This document shows, piece after piece, positions 13,208-25,097 of a stretch of DNA of 64,000 nt. The notes beneath the pieces are model-generated. The model saw only the letters and a list, made by a program, of their open reading frames with translations. It did not search any database and was not told where the DNA came from. Made by a program: the position numbers and the translations under genes. The stretch is from Botrytis cinerea B05.10 (taxonomy: Eukaryota > Ascomycota > Leotiomycetes > Helotiales > Sclerotiniaceae): assembly GCF_000143535.2 (NCBI RefSeq), contig NC_037323.1:496001-560000 (forward strand), in the 5' to 3' direction. The stretch's first letter is position 1. Each line of letters starts with the position of its first letter.

Positions 13208-14959
13208 ATGTTATTTAATCCACCCCGGAACTCTCCTCGTCTCCTCTTCCTGGCTCTGCTCTCCACCTTGTGCCTCTGTTTCCTATTCCAATGGCGCCGT
13301 GAACTCTCCTCTTCCAAAACATCCTGGAAACTTCTCCCTACGCCCCTATCTCCCGAAATCTCAGTCAAGGATCCAAAACCCCGCTTTGAATCTTTCCTCT
13401 CTAAACTTTTAGAACAAAAACCCTCAAATTCATCTCTAGAACTTCCAGACGGATACGTGCTAGTCCGCATCGAGGAGATCAATGAAGAATCAGAACGAAT
13501 AGATCATCTCACCTTAAGCCAAGAAGATCTTGATATCTCCACAAAAGCTCACTCCAACGTCCTAGAAATTCTGCCACAATACTCTGACTTGATTACCTAC
13601 GCCCCCAAAACCAACGGACTCATAACCGTCGGTGGCGGTTCCTACACCCCCGCCCTCCTCGTCTCTATTCGCATGCTGCGAAAAACAAACTGCACCCTCC
13701 CAATCGAAGTATTTATCCCCACCCACGAAGACTACGACCCCTATTCATGCGAAATCCTCGCCTCCCTAAACGCAAAATGTGTTTCGCTCCCCTCATTCCA
13801 AAATGCCACCATCGACCGCTACCAATACAAATCTCTCGCATTCCTCTTCTCCACCTTCGAATCCGTCCTTTTCCTCGACGCCGATAACTTCCCCCTCGTA
13901 GATCCCACTCCGTGGTTTTCTGCCCCCGTCTTCCAGGAAAAAGGAATGATCACCTGGCCCGATTTCTGGGCCAACACCGCTTCTCCTCTTTTCTATACCC
14001 TGGCGAATCAATCAGTCCCGGCTATCCAATCCCAACACGCATCTTCCGAAGCGGGCTCAATCCTTATTTCCCGCAATCTTCACAGTCAAACATTACTCCT
14101 AGCCTTCTATTACAACCTCTTCGGACCAGGTTTCTACTACGAAATGTTAGCGCAGAAAGGAATAGGTGGAGAAGGAGACAAAGAAACTTGGGTAGCTGCG
14201 GCGAACGTGTTGAAAAAAGACTACTGGCAAGTTCGAGAAAGAAACCACGCTCTAGTAAGTGTAGAACAAGTAGAAAAAGAAGAAGAAGACGAAGAAGGAA
14301 ATTGGAGGAAAACAGGAGAATGGGTCCGAGTTGGAGAAGAAAATTTAGACGAGGTGGTTGCGATGGTGCAGTTTGATTTTATCGCGGATTATGAAGCTTC
14401 ATTCCCTCCTTCTCCGTCTCCATCTCCATCTATTTGGAAATTCGATCTCAAAACTAAGAAAGCCTCGGAAGAATCCGAAACGGAAGTCAAAGATGTGGAG
14501 GTCCCTACTTCGCGAAATAATCCAGATGCAAAACTTGTATTCCTCCATGCAAATCGTATCAAGTTGCATCCGGCAGAAGTGCTCGAGCGCTTAGATGATT
14601 TCCATGGCAGGGGAAGAATGTGGGGAGCGAAAGAAAAAACGATTCAGCGTTTTGGGAGAGATTTGGAAGCGGAGATTTGGGAACAGGTGATTGAGGTGGC
14701 GTGTAGATATGGGGATACTTTGTTATTGGAGGAGGGAGAGGGAGAGGGAGAGGAGGGGAAGCAGAATTCGAAGGAGAAGGTGTGTGAGGATTTGAGGCGG
14801 TTTTGGTGGGGGATTTTGGGGGCAGAGGAGGTGGAAGAAAAAGTAAGGAGTGCGGGGGAGGAAGATAGAAGGAAGGTGGTGAGAGGGAATGGGGGAGAAG
14901 GGGAAGGAGAGTGGAAGCCGAGGTTGGGTCACGAGGATGGGGTTAAGAGGTCTGGGTAG
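13208..14959 (+). CDS. GT71-type alpha-mannosyltransferase (Mnn1/Mnn2-like)
   Basis: Probable Golgi type II membrane alpha-mannosyltransferase that extends mannan or glycan side chains using GDP-mannose. The single exon encodes 583 residues. I start at MLFNPPRNSPRL because the ATG at 13208 has a near-ideal context (CACCGCCATG); in-frame sequence upstream begins only with a TTG. A short cytoplasmic segment is followed by one hydrophobic anchor (about residues 11-26) and a luminal stem. The catalytic domain shows SVLFLDADNFPLVDPTPWF with the metal/nucleotide-binding DxD, then a WPDFWANTASPLFY stretch and a SEAGSILISR segment, typical of GT71. The C-terminal 120 residues are unusually Glu/Gly-rich (from GAGGGAGAGG-type simple sequence) and weakly constrained. 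Mnn2/Mnn5-type alpha-1,2 activity is my best guess over Mnn1-type alpha-1,3. Confidence 0.85.
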   Translation: MLFNPPRNSPRLLFLALLSTLCLCFLFQWRRELSSSKTSWKLLPTPLSPEISVKDPKPRFESFLSKLLEQKPSNSSLELPDGYVLVRIEEINEESERIDHLTLSQEDLDISTKAHSNVLEILPQYSDLITYAPKTNGLITVGGGSYTPALLVSIRMLRKTNCTLPIEVFIPTHEDYDPYSCEILASLNAKCVSLPSFQNATIDRYQYKSLAFLFSTFESVLFLDADNFPLVDPTPWFSAPVFQEKGMITWPDFWANTASPLFYTLANQSVPAIQSQHASSEAGSILISRNLHSQTLLLAFYYNLFGPGFYYEMLAQKGIGGEGDKETWVAAANVLKKDYWQVRERNHALVSVEQVEKEEEDEEGNWRKTGEWVRVGEENLDEVVAMVQFDFIADYEASFPPSPSPSPSIWKFDLKTKKASEESETEVKDVEVPTSRNNPDAKLVFLHANRIKLHPAEVLERLDDFHGRGRMWGAKEKTIQRFGRDLEAEIWEQVIEVACRYGDTLLLEEGEGEGEEGKQNSKEKVCEDLRRFWWGILGAEEVEEKVRSAGEEDRRKVVRGNGGEGEGEWKPRLGHEDGVKRSG

Positions 14960-15801
14960 ATTAAGTAAATCATTGAATGGAAAATGTTTTACACAAGGTT
15001 GGGTTGATTTTACAGCATTAGGAGTTCAAGGAACAAGGCGTCAAGGAAAGCAAAGCATAAAGCACAGCATAGAAACATTGATACCTTTTTTTTTACAATA
15101 GATTTTTTATTATTATGAGGGTTGCATATCTGCATTTTGTTAAAGAAAAGACCAAAGAGAAAAAATAACCATCAACCATCAACTAATCTGACCACTCAGC
15201 TGTACCAATTGTACAAAAGCTCTTATTTTCCTGACATCAAGCTGTAGGAATGATGTGTTCTTCGGGGATCCGACCAGACGAGAACCTAAAAACAACTAAA
15301 AAAAAATATGTCTTCCCAGATGACAAATCTTGGTGCACCAGCACAGAAATTATGACTTGTCCCAGGAAGAATGCATGCAGCACCTAGAATAAATAGCTCT
15401 TCAAAGAGAAGAGCTGAAAAAATTGTGTTGGAGAAAGTATTTCCCAGCAACAGAGAAAGTTCTTCAAAAGAAAAGAAGAACTTCTCTCCCAAAAAGAGCA
15501 ACTCCACCTTAAGAAGTAGAAACGCCCCCCAAAGAAGGTATCCTAAAGGAAAAGAAGAGATTCCCCCAAAAACTCGAAGCATCCCCAGGAAGAGAATACA
15601 ATGGGTAGTTGTGGAATTATGAGGTCGAGAAATTGTGAACCGTAAAATCGAATGATAGAAGAATCGTAGAATCGTGAAACTGTAAGTTTACATCACCATC
15701 GCCTGTATTTAAAATACAATGCCATGTGTTGGGTGAAAGAGCCTATGCGCCCGGTATTCACAAATTGCCCCTAATGTACAGGCCAACGAATTCGAGAAAG
15801 A
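14960..15801. other. convergent intergenic region
   Basis: This is the 3' space between the mannosyltransferase and the BRCT gene, which run towards each other. A stretch at about 15371-15622 reads open on both strands because it is purine/pyrimidine-biased (many AGAA runs). No conserved product is recognisable and I do not call a gene. Confidence 0.6.
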
Positions 15802-17950
15802 TTAAACAAGCGCAGAAGAGGCAGAGCTGAGATCCATACCTAACTTGGTTCGTTTTGCAGGGGGCTGATCCTCAATCTCTTCCTCACCATCCTCACCATC
15901 ATCACCGCCGACAAGATTGTTATTATACTATTCCAAAAAGTTAATATCAAACACGATGAAAGTTCATAAGAAATGAGTTTGCCGACTTCCCACTAAGGGA
16001 ATTGAAAAAGAAGGAAAATAATCCACATACCTTTGACAACGACGTCAGCATAGCGATGAAAGCATCAACATCCATAGTATTAGGACTGAGATCCTTAAGC
16101 TCCTTCACTTGCTTAGCTAGAGGGTTATCGCCCAAAACAACATCTGTGGTCGCCTTGGTAATTGCTCTTGATGTTTTGGCACCATACAGCCTTGACAGCT
16201 TTTCGGTGTTTATGCGGCCGACAGTAGGGAGGGTTCCGGAAACCACAAATGTTCTACCCGCCAAAAACGTGCCTGTATTGTCAAGAAGAGCTTGAATGTG
16301 TTTAGGAACCTCTGTTTCAGCTGTTTTCTGACTCTTCGTGGCGACTTTCCTGGGTGCTGGCTTTTTCTTGTCGGATTTTGCTTGGCCTCCCTGATCATCA
16401 TCATCATCATCATCACTGTCAATGACTACGATTGCCTTTGAAACTGCTCTGGATCTTGGGGGGCGTGAATTTGCAATGTTTGGGACATCATCATCCTCAT
16501 CTTCGCTCTCGTCTTTAGCTTGGGGTTTCTTGGCTGCCGCTCTCGGCTTTGCAGTTGACTTCTTGACCGCGTGGACTTGGGAATCTCCTTGATTTGATTG
16601 CGAGAATGGATTCTTAGGAACCCCAAGTCCATCATTCTTGTCATCATCGTTGTCGACTTCAGAATCAATCTCAAGAATCTTGGCCGCCTTGGGTCTGCTA
16701 GCTCGGGGCTTTGATACCTTCTTAGGAGCTTCAATGGGCCCCTGGATGTCTTCATTGTTAGCGGCTTCCGGAACAACGTCAGTAGTGCCAGTAGTCTTTG
16801 TCTTTCTAGCTCTTGGCTTTTTCACCTTGACGGGAGCTTGATTTGGGGTCTCAACGGTCCCATCATCACCAATGGCTTCAGAATCAACCTCAACAGCCTT
16901 GACCGCCTTTCCCTTCCTCGCTCTGGGTTTTACCGCCTTTTTAGGAAGCTCAATGGCCCCCGCAACGACAACGGCATCATCATTAATGACTTCTACATTT
17001 TCGTCCTCGTCGATGTCTGAGAGAATACTTTCAATAGTTGGCACGGCCTTTCTCCTCGGCTTCTTCTTCTTCTTCGTGGTGTTGAGATTGAGAAATGACT
17101 CGTCTTGCCTATCAGCCCAATCCACTGGAGCAGCTTCAACAGCCTTTGTTTCAGACTCAGGTAGATCATCCAAGGGATTTTTTTCGACAATTGCCGCAAC
17201 TTCTTTCAAATTCTGAATTTGGATGTTTTCGAGGAGTTTGATGATTCCACCACGAAGGGGGAGGCAGAGAGTTTGGAGATGAACGGACCAACGTAACTTG
17301 ATCTCTGCACAGCGCAGCTTTGCTGACACTGCAGTGGCATGAGCTGAATCGCCAATTCCAAATTGACCAATGAGGATAATCCAAACATGAGAAGTCTCTT
17401 CTGCGGATCCAGCCCAAGGTTTGCCATAATTCGGCATAACATCAGTCGAGGCCTTGATAACATCATCCGTTTGCATTTTTTGATACTTCATAGATACGTT
17501 GGAATATTGAAATGAACCTTGTAGAGTAGATGCGTCTGCTTTGGCGGTTGAACTCCATTGTTCTGGTACATCGGCTTCTTGTGCAAGTTTGTGATCGATT
17601 GATGATCTCTCATTTTGTTGATTTGACGCCTCAGCAAGAGCTGATTGTTCCTTACTCAACTGTTCCAGATTCCCAGATTGAAGAGCTTGATGAGCCAACC
17701 AGTAATCATTGTGTTCACTTCGATTTGATTTATTGAAAATCAGGCCGACATCACTTCGATCATTTTCATCTTCCTTTGCTTTCGCCTCTTGGTCAATTTG
17801 AACGCTCTTCTCCACTTCTTGTTTTTGCTCTCTTGCTTGTCTTGATTCTTCCTGCAATAACAATTCTTTGTCTGCCTTTTTCTTCTGTGCTGCTGTCAAC
17901 TTTGGCTTTGGTGCTGGCATCCCCACTGAATCCTCTGCTGGCTTCGCCAT
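15802..17950 (-). CDS. BRCT-domain nuclear protein with basic/acidic repeats
   Basis: Two exons (17950-16031 and 15927-15802) give 681 residues. The ATG at 17950 (AAGATGG) is used; the frame continues upstream only from a TTG. The N-terminus is a charged, Gln/Glu-rich coil-like region (residues 20-65). Residues 175-255 form a more hydrophobic folded segment I cannot name. Residues 293-435 hold about four imperfect repeats of roughly 35-40 residues, each pairing a KPRARK-like basic patch with an acidic stretch. Residues about 507-520 read IVVIDSDDDDDDD, a textbook SUMO-interacting motif. Residues about 550-630 form one BRCT domain (TFVVSGTLPTVGR...GAKTS...TTDVVLGD), close in style to those of RFC1 and DNA ligase. 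The tail carries a PPAKRTKL nuclear signal. A DNA-repair or chromatin scaffold role is inferred; the exact orthologue is unknown. Confidence 0.87.
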
Positions 17951-20806
17951 CTTGCCGGGAATGTGATGCGACAATGGTGATATCTTTGGAATGGATGTGG
18001 CAAGGAGTGTATCAAACGAAAGAAACCAAAATATGTGGCCTTGTAGAGATCAATCAAATAGAGAGTTTGGATATCAAATTAAACCAAGGAGCGAAATATT
18101 GATCCCTTGGTTACCAAAATAGAGAGGCAGATATCAAATAAACAAAAACCCTCAGAACCGTGGTCGGAAAGGGATGTGATAGAGAGCGCAAAAGATTGAA
18201 TGGCAAGAATCAAAGATTTGGTGTCATCGAAATGCAATACATAGAAAGATGAAAGAAAGTCTAGAAACTTTTTTGACTCGTTGTCTTGATTGTTTGTTGA
18301 GGTTGGAGGTTGGAGGTTGGAGGCTGGAGATCGGGGATTGAGAATTGTTGTCGTGGGAATATTTTTGGGGGTTTGAAACTGCAAGCGGGATAATGTATAT
18401 CTCGGTGAGCGTTGGCCCTAATCTCTTAATTGAGCGATCTAATTTCATTATCACAAACTCGGGGGAAACAAGTTCCGATTTTTAGATTACATTGGTCAAT
18501 TTGAATTCACTGTTGAGCCTTTTTGCGTGGATGGATATGGTAGTCGGTGTCGTCTGAAGTGTCGTGGTCGGGAATGGGGAGACAATGGGTATTTCACTTT
18601 TGTTGTTCCAGTCACTTTGGAGGTTTCAATGACCTCCCATGACAGTGTCGAGTAAACAGGGTTTGCTTATATCAAACACCTAGTCTATGCGTGATACTGA
18701 CCAGCTGTCAAACAGTCTCGGGCTAGAGATTAGATGCTATAGATAAACGAGAAAAGCGCAATTAGTCGGCTACTAGATTGGGATAATTAGAAGAATAAAT
18801 GACTCCATGTCTTTTTCACGTATAAAAGAACAATTACTTCATTGGCCATGAGCTAGCATCGGCCTAGTCCACACGCTATACAAGTGTCTCTAGACTTGAG
18901 CTTTAAATTCGTAGCATGGATTGGAACTATCTTCTTCACAATTTGTTCTGCTTCCGAAGATGTTCGTCCTTCCAATCCATTCTTTAAACGCGTGATTGAA
19001 GCCAGTATAACCTGCCATGTATCAAACTACAACGTGGATGAAAAGGGTGAGAGTTGAGAAAAGGGCAAAGAAACCAGGAAAGATATGGCCATTGGAATTG
19101 ATAATGCTCGAACAAGGTCAACTATAAATGACTATCAATATCCAATATGTGACTCCATTGTGTAGTCACACCTTTTACCTCGTCAGCTATGGAACCCCAC
19201 CATTTACCCCTTAGATTCAGACTGGAAGTAAAGCTACAGAACAAAAACTGAAGAAGAAACATTCGAGGATCCAAAAACTTCTGTATAGGCGAAGGTCAAG
19301 CATGAGGTTCCTGTCGAGCTTTTGATAAGTAGTCTTGGACCTTTCACTAAGTCATTATACTGAGTAAGTTTAGAAGAAAGATGATGTGCTCTCGACTGCC
19401 AGAGGAGCATGGACCGGAAAACTATGAATCTCTGAGCTGGTGATCAGAAGAACACGTTCCAGCTTTTTCACACTGGGTAACAAGATAAGATCTATGGCGT
19501 ACTAATAAATATTGGCCACATTCTGTGGGCAGTAGAAGTTATTGCAACGAGGATCCGGGTTGGAGAAAAATTGGGATTGCCATTTTTGAGACACGGAAGG
19601 CGCCTAAAAGAGCTATCAAGAGTGTTCACATGGATTGTGCGTTACACAAGGTGATCTATCCACACTTTCCACATTATGGTTTGGAGTCAAACTAGCTTTT
19701 CGATGCATATGACTTGCATATGAGTTTACTCAGACAAGCCATCTACGGATGACATGTAATATTTGTGATTTCAGAGCACAAGAATCCATACTCTCGCTAC
19801 AATTTCATCCAAGATTTAACCTGATATTCATTATTTCTCATAAGAACGCAGGCCGAGCAGCAACATGAGCCCCATCGTTAAACCAATCGAAAACTCGGGA
19901 ATGTTGATCTATCTGGTTGGTAATATCCATCTAGATTCTGGATTTTGGAAAGTGGATTCTTGAGGTTACTTTTTTTCCACCAAAAATTCATCTCTGCGAA
20001 TTTGATATTTTTAGTTGAATTTGTCACTTTAACTTCCAGTTTTTTTCTACTCACTAACTACATGACAATTTAATACAGTGACCAAAAAATTTCCATAGAT
20101 TGTATAACACTGATTGATACTACAACTTTGAGATCATGAGAAATGAAGCTAGCATAAAAACAGCGATGGCTGAAATGGAAGGGATCGAGGAAAAAGAGGT
20201 ATCTGGACGGGTGGATTAGTATGAAGTTATCTCACTGCATCAGTAGGAGTAGAAAATCTCATCCCATGTTCAACTACCTTGGAATTAACGTGAATAGATA
20301 TGCGAGATCAATAAATATGAATAACTGCCATGCATAGACTGATGCACAGACATGAGCGGATAGCCTCTTTGAATTGAGGTAAAGTAATGTGAGAATGGAC
20401 ATGATTTGGTTTCTGTTCGACTTTGACAGAATCTTGAGGTTACTCTTCTCCAAATGCATTTTCAAGCACCCAGTCAATTTCTCGTGGGAAATAAGACCAA
20501 GAGGACCTGAAATCGCGCGAAACCACTTTTTTAGCCTCAATCTTTGGCTCTGAAAGTTCCCCCACACACAAGGTCACGGATTCTCTTCCTTGTTCACAAT
20601 AGACTCGTACATTAAAATGTTTCTAAGACAATTGATAAGGGTTATTCTAGCGGACAGTATTGATTTCTATGGTAGTGTATATGGCGGCTAATTTAAACTT
20701 ACTCCATCCTCTATTCCATACCTGAAATCTAGTTTCTCTTTAAATTGCTACGCACCAGAGCAGTAGTCCGCTACACCTTCCAACGCCAGAGAACCCCGTT
20801 TTTCTC
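17951..20806. other. intergenic region, no gene seen
   Basis: About 2.9 kb between the BRCT gene's start and the peptide transporter's stop. It includes the BRCT promoter and a small GGTTGGA-type tandem repeat at about 18298-18330. Frames are short and domain-free on both strands. Confidence 0.6.
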
Positions 20807-22734
20807 TTACACATCTCTAGTATTAGCATTATCTGTTCCCTTTAATTCCACCTGCTCAGCCTTAGCATCCAAGCTATTAAGCTCATCTTCCTGATCATCA
20901 AGCTTATGATAACAGATCCAAAATACAATACCCGCTCCAAAACTTCCACAAGCCAGTCCCACAAACATCCACAAAATCGTCGGATTACCCACCAACGGAA
21001 TGAACGCCTGACAAATCGCGAATCCAAAAGCATTGGTCAATAAGAACATAGCTTGTACGAACGACTTCATCGAAGCAGGCGCTTTAGTATATGCATATTC
21101 GAGACCAGTAACCGAGGCAAAGATTTCGGATATACCGATTAGTACGTACGCCGGGATTTGGATTGCAAAATGCACGTCGTTGGGTTGGATCGTTCCGTCT
21201 GGGAGGACAGCGGCAGGACATTCGAGAGGTTTTCCGTAACATGGACCAGCTTTGTAGATGAGGTGCTGTACGATGGCTGCATACATCATGCTGAAACTAG
21301 CGACGATGAAGCCAAATGTGATACGGGACATGGGTCGGAATTTGATGTGCCACTTGCGCAAGAGTGGGTAAACTAGACGATCCATTACTGGTACAAGGAG
21401 AATAATGGCAATGGGATCGAAGTTCTGGGAAAGATCGTTGGGAACACCGTGGGTGTTCATTTCTCCGGCTTGGGAAACGAAGTTGCTGGAGAATTGAGCG
21501 TAAACAACCCAGTAGATGGGGTAGAAGACAAAGACACGGCAAGCTATCAATGCGCGCTTGACTTCATCGACGAACTGTTCGTCCCATGGGGTAGTTTGTG
21601 GGATATTGTTTTCGGCTCGGTAAGAAGGTTTTGCAGCGTTTAGATTTCGGTATTTGATCATTTGCCCAATGATCTTGAACGCATCGGTGATAACTGTTCC
21701 CTTGGGTGGGCGAACAATGTATCTCTTCCTTCCCAGAAGCAATGTGATGAAACCAACCATAAATACACACAAACACATAAGGTACGCGGACCAAAAACCA
21801 ACGTCTCGTTCCATGTAAGGTGTTGCGAGAAGGGAAAGAGATCCAATATTGATGCACCAGTAAAAGATCAAATAGATTCGCTGAATGGTAACAGCAGGAT
21901 CAACAATGACACGCTCACCAGTTTCAAGAACTTTTATAGCCATACGTTTTCGGGTATATTGGTCGGCAATCAAAGGACTGACGTTGGATTTGATACCTCC
22001 GGTTCCAACACCGATGATAAGAATGGCTGCGATGTACCCTCCCAATCCAGCTCCATTTTGAAGAGAAACTGGCAGAGACGTCAAGACAAGAACTAACAGG
22101 CCAACCATATAGACGACTGCAAAATAGCAAATGGCTTTGAATCGACCCAGGTACTGATCGGCAACGATGGCACCAAAGATTGGGGTGACTGGTAAGAATA
22201 TGAGCAATCATACATCAACAGTTAAGATGCGCAAAACTTACAGTAACACCACATGGAGAAGAAGACAGTAAGAGCTGTTGCAGTTTGATGTCCGAGACCT
22301 ATAAAGTTAATTAATGGTTACACGTCTAAGATATTGAATTCATACCGAGAGCACCACGACCCAAAGAACCATCCAGTGGACGTTGAACATAATTTTGAAA
22401 TAGCCCCACACAACCATAGTATGAGAACCTCTCACACAGCTCTACGACAGCGACAAGCCAAGCGGAAATGGGCAAACTATCACCAACTAAAATATCGTCA
22501 GTTTTTCAGCGACCTATGATGTGATGCATTTATTATCCTACTTCGTCGTAGTGTCTTTTTCTCCTCATCAGTGGGCTCTTCTTCATCATTATCGGTCCCC
22601 TTTTCGAAACTATTTACTCTCGAATCTGCGGTGGGAGAGATTCTCTCTTTGTCACTCTCAGGACATGCCGGATTGGCAGCAATGGTATCGTCGCTCATTT
22701 TTGAACTCATCACACCCTGACTCTGCTTCTCCAT
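20807..22734 (-). CDS. PTR2/POT family di- and tripeptide transporter
   Basis: Predicted plasma-membrane proton-coupled peptide transporter of the POT (PTR2) family. Four exons, 22734-22542, 22486-22346, 22298-22242 and 22188-20807, total 590 residues with all phases matching. After an acidic N-terminus (about 60 residues) comes LRRIGDSLPISAWLVAVVELCERFSYYG, the family's first-helix signature region carrying the ExxER-type proton-coupling motif. It is followed by FTPIFGAIVADQYLGRF and IIGVGTGGIKSNVSPLIADQY (PTR2 signatures). About twelve membrane segments are evident. The tail is short and acidic. The first intron uses a GTAGGA donor, slightly off consensus. There is no operon-like partner. 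Nitrogen regulation is likely from the family but no GATA-site cluster was demonstrated. Confidence 0.95.
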
Positions 22735-25097
22735 TCTTGGAAGTGAGTTAGCATTTGATCGCTCATAATATGGTAAATATGTTCTTACTGATTGCCCGAC
22801 ATTTGGGGTCGTTTTTCGTGCATTGAGATTAAAGCATGAGTCCGGGGGATCAACAAGTTAAGTAGATTATCGACTAGTTAGTTGTTGATGTCATTGAGTC
22901 AGAACACATGCATCAACCGTGAAACTTGGAGAGAAGAATAACCTTATAATTAGCATGCACATTAGAGCTAAGCTTATGACATATAAAATTAGTCTAAAAG
23001 CGAGACCCGAAAGCTAGAACCGCTGTCAGCGCTGTTTTGGGATAAAATATACGAAGCCATCGGTTGGGCTACCGGAACTAGTGATCTATCCAGATTAACG
23101 AGAATTATGCAGGAACAGCCCAGTCTCAGTTCGTGGGGAGCCAGAGATAGGAACCCCCAGTTCATTAATTTTCAGTCCATTCATCAAGATCCAGAGATCA
23201 ACTCTGACTGAGTATACCAAGTACGGAAGCAAACCTCTTGTTGGAGAAATTTGGTCTGGGTATGTATAAATGTCGGAGAATAGTACAAAATGCAAAAAGA
23301 GAGGAATAGCATCTGGACTTGCCGAGCTTCACTAAAACTCAACTGCGTTCTACCGGATACGAAAGTTATACTAATACGTCCGCACTCAGTCTCCATCGCA
23401 TCCCTGAAGATCCCTTAGTATTTCATTGTGCAAGTCCCAATCACACGTTGCTTTCACCTCAACATACTTGGTACGAGCACTAATCTATACCCCGCTACCA
23501 CTAGCTATATTCTAACTATTCTATTCGCTGAGTGGCTTTACCTAGACAATAGTGACTATTGGTTGAAGAATTCGTGCCATTAGAAAGGTATGATCTTTTT
23601 CTAGACACTGTAGATCGGGTAGGTAACGGGCTCGACGGGTTGTAAAAGATGTGCGCCATGATCAACACCGTTGTTTAGTCTTCGGGCTAGTCCGGAGATA
23701 TAGTTGATACGAAGATGGCAAATAATGAATAGGATGTGCGATCTGCAATTCTATGACCGAGAACTTAACAAGTGAAGGACTGAGTGTTGAGTAGTGCAGA
23801 TAAGGTTTTGATGCCAAGAGTGACGATCATGGCAGAATTTGCTTTGGGTAGCGGTGTAATCTCAGGAAACTTTTCATCACAACCAATAATTCCAGAAGAT
23901 CTTCACAGAAGTAAAACATCGTTCATAATTTAATGAACCATGGAGTAAGAGAGACAAACCATCTCGTTGATGGAGAATAATACATAACTCAACGTGCTCA
24001 GGAATGCACCGATTCCCTTTGAACTATTTGAAGAATGAGAATACCTGCGAAGACCATTCGAGACTAATCTGAAACACTTTGGCAGATTACACAGATGAAG
24101 GAAATCAAGGAAACCGACAGTCGGAGAAACTACAGCAGCTCTTATGTGATGCCAAAACCCGAGCAATATCGATGTTCTGGAATAACATTAGATTGCTATT
24201 CTCATGGTGGTGTAGGCGTATGTGTTGCTGATGTCTAGTGACAAGCACTTGGGTCATAGAAATAGCAGATACAAAGGTTGAGTGTTTGCCTTGATAAATA
24301 CCGGTATGTGTACAAGCGTTCGCAACTGCATAAACTCAGTGACACCTCGCACAGCCAGTCTAACACTGGCAACTAGAGTTGACATTAAAATTGGCGCAGG
24401 CCGATTTTCTCCCCGCATTAAGCTAAATAAATACTCTGAATGACCAAGAGTCAACAAACTTAAATTGCAATATTTGTTGTTTGCTCGGGATTAAGTGCCA
24501 GTCGTAGGCCTCTCGCCGACATGATGGTTGACGAAGAAGACAAGAAGATATGATTCTCTGCAGAGGTATAACGGGATATGTCCTTGCGTTGCTAATTTAC
24601 AAGAAGCTTTATAACGACCTCTTGTGGCCACGAAGGAGAATCAAGATCTGTTCGAGATTCTAACTTTGCATCTTCCAGTTTTTTTGTCTGCTTGGAGATC
24701 ATTTGAGGTCTCTGTTTAGGTAATGTGATGTGGGCATCTGGTCATAATAATCTCGAATTTCTCCAATACCACCTCCACAGTGAACCCTTCTGTTCATTTA
24801 CTTTGACGAGTACTTCTGATTGTACGGAAGAAAGAGAAAATAACAAGAATCCTTTACTAATTCAATGTAGAAAGAAACAAAAAGAGGCCAGGATCGATTC
24901 GAAGTCGTATTCGAATAATGAAAGTGGGTGATAGAGATGAAAGTAAAATATAAGACGAGACTGACCGATCGTACCTACCATATTGAGTGAACACTATCAA
25001 TAATGTTGTAGCAGCCAATGCTTCAAAACAAAGTAATTTACAATACACAATACCAACTCAACAAACTTCATTCTTAGGATCGTACCATCTTTACAAA
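22735..25097. other. intergenic region between divergent genes
   Basis: About 2.4 kb separates the peptide transporter and the RING gene, which are transcribed away from each other, so both promoters should be here. No convincing coding frame, RNA gene or repeat was seen. Confidence 0.55.

Noticed and set aside
15371..15622. Overlapping ORFs on both strands
   Set aside because: Both are explained by an AGAA/TTCT-biased stretch in a convergent intergenic region.
17951..17974. Eight-residue N-terminal extension of the BRCT protein
   Set aside because: It starts at a TTG codon; the ATG at 17950 has a good context.
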